Part shown: piece by piece, positions 1 through 7,909 of the stretch | Position numbering within the stretch: position 1 is the stretch's first letter | How the letters are laid out: each line of letters starts with the position of its first letter | DNA from: Helicobacter cetorum | Lineage (GTDB): Bacteria > Campylobacterota > Campylobacteria > Campylobacterales > BB28 | Direction of reading: 5' to 3' | Length of the DNA: 43,772 bases | Assembly: GCA_022729755.1 (NCBI GenBank) | Contig: DZAZ01000008.1 | Location: 1-43,772 of the forward strand | The notes under the pieces: generated by a model | The model's input: only the letters and a program-made list of their open reading frames with translations | Database searches by the model: none | Told to the model about the DNA's origin: nothing | Program-made: the position numbers and the translations under genes

Positions 1-272
1 TACCAGTTGGCTTTTTATGGGCATTATTAAATCTATCAGTAAATTCTTTGCCGTTGTTTGTCAGCACTTTTTTTATCTCAAACGGATAAAATTTTATCAT
101 ATTTTCCAAAAAAGCATTCGCGATTTTGCCATTTTACAACTGTCGATACCGTAATATTAAACTTTTCTGTCAACTCAACTTATGTCAAGTTTTCAAGATT
201 ATCGTAAATTCACTTCCTAATCACATAATTCTTGATATTATAGTGAGGGATGTGATACTTTTTTTCTATCAT
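1..272 (-). pseudogene. Decayed IS481/rve-type transposase remnant, cut by the window edge
   Basis: Reading the minus strand from an ATG at 272-270 gives MIEKKYHIPHYNIKNYVIRK, then a stop (210-212), IYDNLENLT, another stop (180-182), and a helix-turn-helix-like stretch VELTEKFNITVSTVVKWQNR. Close to position 120 the meaningful frame changes and continues as AFLENMIKFYPFEIKK and then NNGKEFTDRFNNAHKKPTG, which is the integrase-core signature of IS481-family transposases. In intact relatives these two parts are separated by well over 100 residues carrying the first catalytic Asp, so an internal deletion is inferred. The second catalytic Asp of the usual T-D-N-G motif reads as Asn (T-N-N-G). Two stops, a frame change, a deletion and a lost catalytic residue all say it is dead. 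Its ATG abuts the ccdA stop codon. The rest lies beyond the window. Confidence 0.8.
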
Positions 273-998
273 TTAAAACCCACTTTTAAACATTCCTATG
301 CCTATTAAAATTAATAAAACACCTCCAATTATTTCGATAGCTCTAAAATATCTTTTTATCTTAATAAATAGTGCTAAAGCTTTACTTGTTAGAATTGCTG
401 AAAGTAAAAATGGAATTGCCAAGCCCAGTGCATAAATAATCATTAATGTTAAACTTTTAATCTCTTCTTGAGCACCCATTGAAATGATTGCCGTAAAGAT
501 GGGACCAACACAAGGTGTCCAACCAAGTGCAAATGAAACTCCAAGTAAAAATGGTGAAATTGTATGTAAAATTTTAGCCCAACAACTATCTTGTTTTTTA
601 TCTAAAGCTCCAAAATCTGCTCTAGCTTCATAATTTAAAAATTTTATGCTAATAATTCCCATTAAATGAAGTCCAAAAATAATAATTATCGTTCCTGCCA
701 AATATTTAACCCACTCATAAGCAAAAACATCTTCTATTAAATTTGCCATTGAAGCACCTAAAAGTATAAATATCACACTAAAACCCGCGATAAATAAAAG
801 CGAAGCTTCGATAACTTTTACTCTACTTTTGAGAGTTAAATTCTCATCGGTCAATTGTTTGATTGAAAGCCCTGAAACATACGATAAATAAGCTGGTATC
901 AAAGCCAAAACACAAGGACTAAAAAAAGTCAAAACTCCTGCCAAAAAACTAGCGATATAAGGTGCATTTTTAAATAGTGCAATTAATGTATCTTCCAT
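273..998 (-). CDS. ccdA: CcdA/DsbD-type thiol:disulfide membrane protein (cytochrome c biogenesis)
   Basis: Integral membrane protein of 241 residues with about six hydrophobic segments. It carries the two conserved half-motifs of the CcdA family: FFSPCVLALIP (Cys29) and GWTPCVGP (Cys163). In this family the two cysteines form an intramembrane disulfide that passes reducing power from cytoplasmic thioredoxin to periplasmic partners, usually for haem attachment to c-type cytochromes. An extra Cys139 lies in the loop before the second half. The ATG has an AGGAG ribosome binding site. It sits 14 bases behind the addA-like gene on the same strand and is probably co-transcribed. No periplasmic thioredoxin or other cytochrome c assembly gene is nearby, so the recipient of the electrons cannot be named. 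The stop codon directly touches the transposase remnant. Confidence 0.88.
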   Translation of the reverse strand: MEDTLIALFKNAPYIASFLAGVLTFFSPCVLALIPAYLSYVSGLSIKQLTDENLTLKSRVKVIEASLLFIAGFSVIFILLGASMANLIEDVFAYEWVKYLAGTIIIIFGLHLMGIISIKFLNYEARADFGALDKKQDSCWAKILHTISPFLLGVSFALGWTPCVGPIFTAIISMGAQEEIKSLTLMIIYALGLAIPFLLSAILTSKALALFIKIKRYFRAIEIIGGVLLILIGIGMFKSGF

Positions 999-1012
999 AT
1001 TTCTCCTTTTAG

Positions 1013-3742
1013 TTAAATCTCTTTTATTTTGATATTATACTCATTTACAAAAATTAAATATCCATAAATATTCTCTATGTTTTTAATAGATTTTAAAGCT
1101 TTTTTATACTCTATTACTTGCTCTTCGTAAGCTAGTGAATTTTCACTTGAAGTTTTATAATCTATTATGTAAATTGCACTCTCTTTTTCCACCATTAAAT
1201 CGAGCCTTTTAAGCTCTTTTTTATAAGAAAATGGCAACTCTTTATAAATTTTGCCACCAATTAAATTTTTAAATTTTTCGTGTTCAATTGTGTTTTTTAC
1301 TATTTTATAAATTGTTTCTATTTTTTCATTTAAATAAACACCAAATTTATTATTAGTCTTCTCTTTTGCTAAATCAAGCGAATTTACATCAAAATCTATT
1401 AAATTTTCAAACATATAGTGAGTTGCTAATCCAAACTTCATAGCTTCAATATCATTTGGTTGATATTGTTGCTCTTCGTTTATAATATCGCTTTGTCTTC
1501 CGTAATTTTGTAAATTAATTTCAAAAGCTTTTTTTGATATTTCAATCTCTTTTTCTTGTTCATAAATCAAAAGTTCACCAAAAGTTTTACTTTCTAAATT
1601 TAAAATATTAAATTCACTCTTTTCTTTTGCAATAATAAAAAGCGAATCTTCTGCCCTTGTAAGTGCCACATAAAGGGTATTTAGAGTATCTATTATTTTT
1701 TCTTTTTCCTCTTTTTCAATAACTTTCATATAATCATCATCCACACTAGAGCGATACTTAAATTTATATTTAATACTTTTTAATTTCACATTTTCATAAT
1801 CGAACATAATTAAATTTTTATCGTAATTTTTACCCCCCATTCTATCCATAACTATTAAGTGTTTAAACTCCAAACCTTTCGATTTATGAATAGTCATCAC
1901 TGTAATACCATTTTTTATTTTTGTAGCCATCGATGCACCTAAAACATCAATTTCATAAACAAACTCATTTAAATCTTTGTATTTAAATGAAACTTCAATG
2001 AATTTTAAAATATTCTCATCAAAAATACCGTAATCATCTGCAATTTGTTTAACTATTTCAATAGGCTTTACAAGTAAATTATAATTTGTAAAAGTTAACT
2101 CTTCAGATGGATTTTTGCCAATTAGTGCTAAAAAGTTAGATTTATAAATATTCTCTTTAAAATATAAATATTTTATAAAATTTATAATAGCCATTACACT
2201 TGCTTGATTTTTTAATTTTGAAGTGGTTTCAGTCACGATTTTCACCCCATCTATATTATCTTCCAAAAACTCTTTAATAGTTAAAATATCACTATTTTTA
2301 AAAGCAAGTATCGTGATATCTGTCTCTTTTACTCCAGTTAAAAGCAATTTTTTAACTACATATTTAAGTGATTGAAGATACTCTTCACTTTTAACAATTT
2401 CTACATAACCACCTTTATTTAGCTCTAAATTTGCTTTTTGGTCTTGATAATTTTCTATTTTATTTTTAAAAACTTCATTTATAAAATTTACAATTACTTC
2501 CTTACTTCGGTAATTTGTATTTAAATTTTCAACTCCAAAATCATATTTTTTTATCAAAAAATCAAACAATTCTCGTCTTCCTCCACGAAATCGATAAATT
2601 GATTGTTTTGTATCTCCAACATAAAAAAATGTTCGCTCTTCACTCGCTCTAATCTCTTCGATAATTGGCTCAAGTATTTTAAATTGAACCACACTTGTAT
2701 CTTGAAACTCATCAATTAAAATGTGCGAAATTTGGCTATCCAATCTAAAATATAAAAATTGATTTTCGATTTTACCTCGCAATAAATCATAAGTTAAATT
2801 TGTAACATCATCAAAACTTAACTCATTTTTTGAAAATTTATAATTTAATCTATGTTTTTTAAAAATTTCATATATATCAAATAATCTTTTAAGAGTTTCA
2901 TTCTCATTTGCAATAAAATACTCTTTTAATAAGCTTTTTAAATTAATGAAAACTTCCTCTATTTCGTCATTTTGCAACTCTTTTTTCTTAAAATCTCCAT
3001 ACTCTCTTAAACTATTTTTGCTTAACCAAGTTTCTGATTTTTTAAAAAACTCTTTAATATTATTAAATTCAAGTGCATTAAAACCTCTATTAGAAATTTT
3101 TGGATGATTTTGATAAAAATCTTTAATTTTAAAAGCTTCAGATAAAACTCTCTCTTGCAAATTTTCAATTGAATTCATCGCTTCAAAACGAACTTTTGGA
3201 AGTTCTTTATCTTTTTGATAAAAAAGCTCAAATAAATGAAAAAGTTCTCGCAAACCCTTCTCTTGATGATGCGAAAACTCTATTACAGATTTAAGCTCAT
3301 CTTCGTTAAGTGATTTTAAAAATACTCGTTTAATAAATTCTCGTCTATCATCTTTAATCGAAAAATCGTTATTAATCCCAACATACCAACAAAAATTTCT
3401 TAAAACTTTATTTAAAAATTTATCAATAGTCATAATTTTTATATCACTAATTAAAAAATTCTTAAAAAGTAACTCTTTTTTTTCTAATAACTCTTTTTGA
3501 GGTTTATTTAAATTTTTTGAAATTCTCTCTAAATAATTTCTATACTTATCTTCATTTTTATCTAAATTTTTAATGACATCAAAAATCCTCATTTTCATCT
3601 CATTACTAGCTTTATTTGTAAAAGTAAGAGTTAAAATCTCTTCACTTTTTGCCCCCATAAAAAGCAAGGAAATATATCTAATAACTAAATTAAAAGTTTT
3701 ACCACTTCCAGCGCTAGCTTTTAGAGCTAAAAACCTATCCAT
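1013..3742 (-). CDS. addA: AddA/RecB-like UvrD-family helicase-nuclease (double-strand break repair)
   Basis: A 909-residue superfamily 1A helicase with a C-terminal nuclease, the form found in Campylobacterota where AddAB replaces RecBCD. Visible motifs in order: Walker A ASAGSGKT (residues 9-16), motif Ia TLTFTNKASNEM, motif II ILIDEFQDTS, motif III VGDTKQSIYRFRGG, motif IV NTNYRS, motif V MTIHKSKGLEF, motif VI LYVALTRAEDS. Near the end, IYIIDYKTS matches the RecB/AddA nuclease motif with its catalytic Asp and Lys. The expected role is processing of DNA ends to load RecA. The start ATG has GGGAG upstream, 9 bases after hepT. In Campylobacter addB normally lies beside addA; here that place holds the mntA-hepT module and no addB is in the window. 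A solo RecB-like helicase is the alternative reading. Confidence 0.87.
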   Translation of the reverse strand: MDRFLALKASAGSGKTFNLVIRYISLLFMGAKSEEILTLTFTNKASNEMKMRIFDVIKNLDKNEDKYRNYLERISKNLNKPQKELLEKKELLFKNFLISDIKIMTIDKFLNKVLRNFCWYVGINNDFSIKDDRREFIKRVFLKSLNEDELKSVIEFSHHQEKGLRELFHLFELFYQKDKELPKVRFEAMNSIENLQERVLSEAFKIKDFYQNHPKISNRGFNALEFNNIKEFFKKSETWLSKNSLREYGDFKKKELQNDEIEEVFINLKSLLKEYFIANENETLKRLFDIYEIFKKHRLNYKFSKNELSFDDVTNLTYDLLRGKIENQFLYFRLDSQISHILIDEFQDTSVVQFKILEPIIEEIRASEERTFFYVGDTKQSIYRFRGGRRELFDFLIKKYDFGVENLNTNYRSKEVIVNFINEVFKNKIENYQDQKANLELNKGGYVEIVKSEEYLQSLKYVVKKLLLTGVKETDITILAFKNSDILTIKEFLEDNIDGVKIVTETTSKLKNQASVMAIINFIKYLYFKENIYKSNFLALIGKNPSEELTFTNYNLLVKPIEIVKQIADDYGIFDENILKFIEVSFKYKDLNEFVYEIDVLGASMATKIKNGITVMTIHKSKGLEFKHLIVMDRMGGKNYDKNLIMFDYENVKLKSIKYKFKYRSSVDDDYMKVIEKEEKEKIIDTLNTLYVALTRAEDSLFIIAKEKSEFNILNLESKTFGELLIYEQEKEIEISKKAFEINLQNYGRQSDIINEEQQYQPNDIEAMKFGLATHYMFENLIDFDVNSLDLAKEKTNNKFGVYLNEKIETIYKIVKNTIEHEKFKNLIGGKIYKELPFSYKKELKRLDLMVEKESAIYIIDYKTSSENSLAYEEQVIEYKKALKSIKNIENIYGYLIFVNEYNIKIKEI

Positions 3743-3751
3743 AAAACTCCC

Positions 3752-4177
3752 TTATTTTTCCAAATCATAAATAACATCTATTACAAAACTCAAATGTCTA
3801 TTTTCATCTGTAAAATCTGCTATTAACTCATTTTTTAATTCTTTTTCTATCATTTTTATTTTAGAAATTACTATATGTTTTAACTTATTTAGCTTATTTT
3901 GTGCTATATCAAAAACCTCTTCTTCATCTATGCCAAAATATTGATGAATTAAAACATTTCTAAAATTTACTATCTCTCTTTTACTTTTATCAAATAATCC
4001 AGTATCTATTAAGTTTTTTGTTGCTTCACCTATAATTTCAAACTCTCTTACCACACTATCCCAAGCCATATAGTTATATTTAAGCTCACTAGCATCATTA
4101 AAGTTTTTACAAGTTTCTTCTATTTTTGCAATAGCTATCAAAATATCAAATAAAAATAGCTCCTTTACTCTAGGCAT
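3752..4177 (-). CDS. hepT: HepT-like HEPN ribonuclease toxin of a MntA/HepT module (DUF86)
   Basis: All-helical protein of 141 residues with the HEPN nuclease motif R-x4-H-x-Y as RNVLIHQY (Arg73, His78, Tyr80). In characterised MntA/HepT pairs this motif is the RNase active site and the Tyr is the residue that the partner nucleotidyltransferase modifies with AMP to silence the toxin. The ATG lies inside the end of mntA with an 8-base overlap, so translation is likely coupled. Downstream, addA starts after 9 bases. The length is usual for DUF86 proteins and the active site is complete, so it looks functional. Toxin activity is inferred from the family. Confidence 0.88.
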   Translation of the reverse strand: MPRVKELFLFDILIAIAKIEETCKNFNDASELKYNYMAWDSVVREFEIIGEATKNLIDTGLFDKSKREIVNFRNVLIHQYFGIDEEEVFDIAQNKLNKLKHIVISKIKMIEKELKNELIADFTDENRHLSFVIDVIYDLEK

Positions 4178-4460
4178 AAATCATCTCTTTTTCAACTCTT
4201 TTTTTTAAAAAATTTCTCATAGTATCAAAATATCCAATATCTACACTTTTTTGAAATTGCTCTTCTAAATAATATTTTGCTCTTACACGATTAAAATAAT
4301 CTTTTTTATCTATTTCTATGATTGCTAAATCTATATCGCTATCCTCTCTTGCTTCATCTTTTGCATAGCTTCCAAAGAGTGCTACTTTTTTGATACCAAA
4401 TCTATCATAAAGCTCTTTTTGATGTTCTCTTAAAAAGTCTAATATCTCGATTTTTGTCAC
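4170..4460 (-). CDS. mntA: MntA-like minimal nucleotidyltransferase, antitoxin of HepT
   Basis: A 96-residue minimal nucleotidyltransferase with the signature GS-x10-D-x-D: Gly30-Ser31 in LFGSYAKDEA, then Asp42 and Asp44 in SDIDLAI. A third acidic position is present near the end in KSVDIGYFD. In the characterised MntA/HepT systems the enzyme attaches AMP units to the Tyr of the HEPN toxin. It precedes hepT and overlaps it by 8 bases, the standard order. The start is GTG, preceded by AGGA at suitable spacing. The pair sits between mqo and the addA-like gene, all on one strand with gaps of about 20 bases or less, so it may depend on read-through from the upstream genes. Confidence 0.88.
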   Translation of the reverse strand: MTKIEILDFLREHQKELYDRFGIKKVALFGSYAKDEAREDSDIDLAIIEIDKKDYFNRVRAKYYLEEQFQKSVDIGYFDTMRNFLKKRVEKEMIYA

Positions 4461-4480
4461 TCTTTTTTCCTAAGTTTTTT

Positions 4481-5854
4481 TTATTTTTTCTCTGGCAATC
4501 TACAAAAACTATCGCTATCGGCTATCAACTCTTCTATTAATCTAACTGCATCGTATTTGCATTTTAAATATTTTGCGATGATTTCAACATCTATTTTTGC
4601 ATTACCTAAACAACTTGTAGCACCAGGAGATGGTGTCATATTAAAATTAAGTCCACGACCAGTTTGGATACTAGCTTCGCCTAAGATTAATCTTTTAGCT
4701 ATTTTATCAATCACTTGAGGTCTAAGTCCTCCTGCATTTTTTGCATAAGTCAAGTCTGAATATTTAAGTGAAGGAATGATTTTTCTAGCATTTAATAAAA
4801 ATAAATACTTACCTAAAATTGGAGCTTCGTATAAAATATTTATAAAAATATATTTCATAATATCACTATTTTTAAATAAACTCCACAAAACTTCAGCCAC
4901 ATTTTTATCAAAACTAAAACTTTCTAAAAACTCAAAAAAAGTTCCACTTGCAAATCGCTCAAGCCTCATCATTGGAAGTGCTGTTGGTCCAAAACGCATC
5001 TTATCATCAAACATTATATCAGGGTCACCGTGAACCGCTGCAAAAGGTAATTTTTCATTTTGAATTGTATAAACTTTGCTTTTTAATAATTCAAGTGGAG
5101 CATAATAAAAACTTCCAGCTATTGGCAATGCTGAATATTTTAAACCATAGCCCATTTTATGAGCTAAATATAAACTGTGAGCTCCAGCATTTACAACTAC
5201 AAATTTAGCAAATAAATTCCCTTTATCTGTTTTAATAGTGTAAATTCCGTCATCATTTCGCTTCATATCTTCAACTTTTGTATTTAAGTGAACATCGCAC
5301 TCTTTATCTGTGTTTTTTTTAGCATTTTGTACAAAAGAGTTTGCAAGTTTTCCAAAATCTATTGCTGAATATTGCTCATCTGTTCCCATTGCTACGATAG
5401 GCTCATTTCTAATTTTACCATCTACATAAACCAAACTTGGCTCAATTTTAGCTAAATCTTCCTCTTCTAAAATCCTCATATATGGATAAAGTGGACTAAA
5501 CTCTTTCGCTCTAGCTCTAATATAAGCCACTTCTAACTTTCCAACACCTAAAGCCATTTTAGGCACTTTTGTTAAAATATCATCAAGATAACCATATTTT
5601 TTACAATATTTAACAACCATATTTGCTGTAACTTTAACTTTTTTTGCTTTTTCAAAAGTGTAATTTGTCTCAATATCACCACAATGCAAAGTTTGGCTAT
5701 TTCCATAAGCATTTGAATTAATAGGAGCGATTTTATCGTACTTTTCAACTAAAGCAATTTTTGATAAATCTGTGTATTCAGCTAATTCATAAAATAAAGC
5801 TGTGCCAGAAATCCCCCCACCTACGATTAAAACATCATAAATATTCTTAGACAT
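4481..5854 (-). CDS. mqo: FAD-dependent malate:quinone oxidoreductase, Campylobacterota type
   Basis: Membrane-associated flavoenzyme of about 457 residues that oxidises malate to oxaloacetate and passes electrons to quinone. The N-terminus has the Rossmann FAD-binding motif VLIVGGGISGTALFYEL. Further on are NSQTLHCGDIETNYT and, near the end, GRGLNFNMTPSPGATSCL, both typical of the Campylobacter/Helicobacter Mqo branch as I remember it. I place the start at the ATG (5854), giving MSKNIYDVL, because GGGAG lies just upstream. A GTG 12 bases earlier would put that GGGAG inside the coding region. The ATG falls inside the end of nikL, giving a short overlap. It works with citrate synthase, also encoded in this window, in the TCA cycle. 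Confidence 0.87.
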   Translation of the reverse strand: MSKNIYDVLIVGGGISGTALFYELAEYTDLSKIALVEKYDKIAPINSNAYGNSQTLHCGDIETNYTFEKAKKVKVTANMVVKYCKKYGYLDDILTKVPKMALGVGKLEVAYIRARAKEFSPLYPYMRILEEEDLAKIEPSLVYVDGKIRNEPIVAMGTDEQYSAIDFGKLANSFVQNAKKNTDKECDVHLNTKVEDMKRNDDGIYTIKTDKGNLFAKFVVVNAGAHSLYLAHKMGYGLKYSALPIAGSFYYAPLELLKSKVYTIQNEKLPFAAVHGDPDIMFDDKMRFGPTALPMMRLERFASGTFFEFLESFSFDKNVAEVLWSLFKNSDIMKYIFINILYEAPILGKYLFLLNARKIIPSLKYSDLTYAKNAGGLRPQVIDKIAKRLILGEASIQTGRGLNFNMTPSPGATSCLGNAKIDVEIIAKYLKCKYDAVRLIEELIADSDSFCRLPEKK

Positions 5855-6275
5855 AAACTCTCCCACGATTTTTGATAAGTATTAAAATTCCAAATATTCC
5901 AAAAATATAACCAATGCCACAAACTATTTTGTCTAAATAAGATTGATTTTTTTCTACATTTTTTTGTATTTCTATATTGTCTTGATTTTTTGAAATTAAA
6001 ACTCTTGCTTGATGACCTACCCCTGCATCTACAACAACTTCAAAAGGCTCACTTAAATTAAGCTCTTTTTCAAATTTTCCATCCCCATTAAGTTTATCTT
6101 TAAAAACTTCTTTTTCATTTTGATAAATTTTAAATTCACACTCAATACAAGCATTTGAATTTGCAAAAAAACTCTCTAAATGTAAAATTTTATTTTCATA
6201 ATATCCAAATAGATTAACTTTATGTGCAAATAAAAAAAGAGGAAAAAGAGTTAAAAATACTAAAACTCTTTTCAT
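5847..6275 (-). CDS. Small exported single-pass membrane protein, NikL-like
   Basis: A 142-residue protein with an N-terminal signal peptide (MKRVLVFLTLFPLFLFA, then HKVN), a periplasmic beta-rich stretch, and one transmembrane helix near the C-terminus (GIGYIFGIFGILILI) before a short basic tail. It contains a CxxC (NACIEC). Its position behind a DUF4198 gene and its layout match NikL, an accessory part of some nickel ECF-type transporters; this is a context call rather than a strong sequence match. The chosen ATG (6275) overlaps the upstream stop as ATGA, which beats a TTG 15 bases earlier. If cleaved after FA, the mature protein starts with His. No NikM, NikQ or NikO gene is in the window. 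Confidence 0.6.
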   Translation of the reverse strand: MKRVLVFLTLFPLFLFAHKVNLFGYYENKILHLESFFANSNACIECEFKIYQNEKEVFKDKLNGDGKFEKELNLSEPFEVVVDAGVGHQARVLISKNQDNIEIQKNVEKNQSYLDKIVCGIGYIFGIFGILILIKNRGRVYV

Positions 6276-7000
6276 TTTACATTTATCCAAAATACTGCAC
6301 CAAGCTCAACCTCATACTCTTTATCTTTATGTTTTAGCTTTGTTTCATCAACTAAAAGTGCTGAAAATCCCCACCAACCTTGCCACGGAAATACAAAATT
6401 AAATACTCCATTTGCATCGCTTTTAATCACAAAATTTTCAAATATTTCGCTTGGCATTTTTTGTTTATCTTTATTTAAATATTCAACCTCAATCTCTGCA
6501 TTTGCTACTGGTTTAGCATTTTGCAATACAACCCCACTAAAAGCCATACCTTTAAAGATAGTATAAGGTCTAGTTAGAGCAAGTATTTCAGCATCTAAGC
6601 CTAATGGTTTATCCCAATTCTCTTTTGCGTATCCATTTATTACTGTTTTTGCGATATGTTTTATGAATTTATTTTCAGCCTCTTCAAAATATGGCTTATT
6701 TATAAACACAAATTGATAATCATTTGGAGATTTAATTTTATATTCAAGCTTCCAATTTTTATTATCTTTTTTTAACTCATTTGTTAAATCAAACTCTTTA
6801 TTATCCACATAAACTTTTGCAACTTCTGGCTTATCTTCGCTTATAATATCACCATTAAATGGATGAGAAAAACTTGAGTTTAAAGTTATATTTTGAGGTG
6901 GATTTTTTTCTACAATATCCACATTTGAAGTTAAAACTTGAAAGTGTGCAAATGCACCTTGAGTTAGCATAGTTGCTAATAAAATAGAGCTAAATTTCAC
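6272..7000 (-). CDS. Periplasmic DUF4198-family protein, NikK-like metal-uptake accessory
   Basis: A 242-residue exported protein. The N-terminus is a signal peptide (MKFSSILLATMLTQGAFA, then HFQ), and the body is beta-rich with the layout of DUF4198 proteins, including GVFNFVFPWQGWWGFSALL near the end. In this family, called NikK when linked to nickel transporters, the His just after the cleavage site is conserved and thought to help bind metal. Other His residues are present (SSFSHPFNG, KFIKHIAK). The start is GTG with AAGGAG upstream. It is the first gene of a minus-strand run with nikL-like and mqo. A TATAAT box within the inverted repeat at 7023-7052 is a plausible promoter. Transport of nickel or another metal is inferred, since the transporter core is absent here. 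Confidence 0.65.
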   Translation of the reverse strand: MKFSSILLATMLTQGAFAHFQVLTSNVDIVEKNPPQNITLNSSFSHPFNGDIISEDKPEVAKVYVDNKEFDLTNELKKDNKNWKLEYKIKSPNDYQFVFINKPYFEEAENKFIKHIAKTVINGYAKENWDKPLGLDAEILALTRPYTIFKGMAFSGVVLQNAKPVANAEIEVEYLNKDKQKMPSEIFENFVIKSDANGVFNFVFPWQGWWGFSALLVDETKLKHKDKEYEVELGAVFWINVK

Positions 7001-7022
7001 AAAAACTCCTTGTATAATAGAC

Positions 7023-7052
7023 TAAGATAAGTTACAATTATAGCTTATCTTA
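7023..7052. promoter_or_regulatory. 30-bp inverted repeat, probable operator over the nikK-like promoter
   Basis: Perfect arms TAAGATAAG (7023-7031) and CTTATCTTA (7044-7052) flank a 12-base centre that is itself mostly symmetric (four of six pairs). On the minus strand the centre contains TATAAT, a canonical -10 box facing the nikK-like gene, whose GTG lies about 25-40 bases on. The repeat lies between divergent promoters and could also affect the diguanylate cyclase. The form is that of a site for a dimeric repressor. Which one (NikR, Fur or another) cannot be told from the sequence. Confidence 0.6.
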
Positions 7053-7082
7053 ATGAAATTTTTATTTTAAAGGGGAGTTTTT

Positions 7083-7907
7083 ATGTCTAAAACTATGAAT
7101 GATATTGAAAGAATTGCTTTAATTTCTCTTAAGATTGCCACAAAAAGCGATGTTCCTACTACTCCCAAAATATATAAAAGAATTTTTGAAGAAGTTTGTA
7201 AAAGTGAGGGTTGCGATGTTGAAGAGATTTGCAATGATGAAGCAACTAAGAAAATAATTGATGAGTCTATTTTAAAACTTGATACTTTAATGAAAGAGTT
7301 AAAAAGTGGCTTAAATCAACTTCAAAACTCAACTCAAAAAGCTTATGATGCTATTTTAAATCAAAATTTAGAAACTATTAAAACTTCGCAAGAAGATGTA
7401 AAAAAACTTCAAGATAGATTAAAAGAGCTTGAAAAAGAGCTTTACACCGATAGTTTAACTTCAGTTCATAATAGAAAATATTTAGATGAAAAAGTTTTAG
7501 ATATCAATGGAAAATTTAAAAATAGTGGTTTTATGGCAATTGTAGATTTAGATAAATTTAAATTTATAAATGATACTTATGGACATTCAGTTGGAGATAA
7601 AGTATTAAAAATTATTTCAAGTAAACTCACATATTTAGGGAATTTGGACATAATTAGATATGGTGGAGATGAATTTATTATCTTATTAAAAAGTGAAATT
7701 ATAGATAAGTCATTAGATAAATTTTTATCAGATAAACTTATGAAACTACAAAAAGAGTTAACAGAGAAAGCATTTTCTCATCAAAATAAATTTTTTCACG
7801 TGCTTTTTTCTTTTGGAATATCAGAGTTCAAAAAAGGGGATAATTTTGAGAAAATATTAGACAAAGTTGATAGTTTTATGTATAAAAATAAAGAAGATGA
7901 GAAATAG
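7083..7907 (+). CDS. Cytoplasmic diguanylate cyclase (GGDEF domain)
   Basis: A 274-residue soluble protein. Residues 1-90 are helical with no recognised sensor, 95-120 look like a coiled coil, and 121-270 form a GGDEF domain with intact landmarks: DSLTSVHNR, DLDKFKFINDTYGHSVGD and the active site RYGGDEF (194-198). It should make cyclic di-GMP from two GTP. The Arg-x-x-Asp inhibitory site normally just before GGDEF is not seen, so product inhibition may be absent. No membrane segment is present. The ATG has AGGGGAG upstream. The radical SAM gene follows after 2 bases, so the two are probably one operon. It diverges from the nikK-like gene across the palindrome at 7023-7052. Confidence 0.9.
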   Translation: MSKTMNDIERIALISLKIATKSDVPTTPKIYKRIFEEVCKSEGCDVEEICNDEATKKIIDESILKLDTLMKELKSGLNQLQNSTQKAYDAILNQNLETIKTSQEDVKKLQDRLKELEKELYTDSLTSVHNRKYLDEKVLDINGKFKNSGFMAIVDLDKFKFINDTYGHSVGDKVLKIISSKLTYLGNLDIIRYGGDEFIILLKSEIIDKSLDKFLSDKLMKLQKELTEKAFSHQNKFFHVLFSFGISEFKKGDNFEKILDKVDSFMYKNKEDEK

Positions 7908-7909
7908 TT

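Noticed and set aside
126-308. Open frame on the plus strand over the transposase remnant
   Set aside because: The minus strand reads as recognisable transposase parts in the same place; the plus frame has no family features and overlaps the end of ccdA.
1013-7000. Whole left block as a defence island
   Set aside because: Only mntA-hepT and the transposase remnant fit that idea; mqo, ccdA and addA are housekeeping genes, so the label would overstate the evidence.
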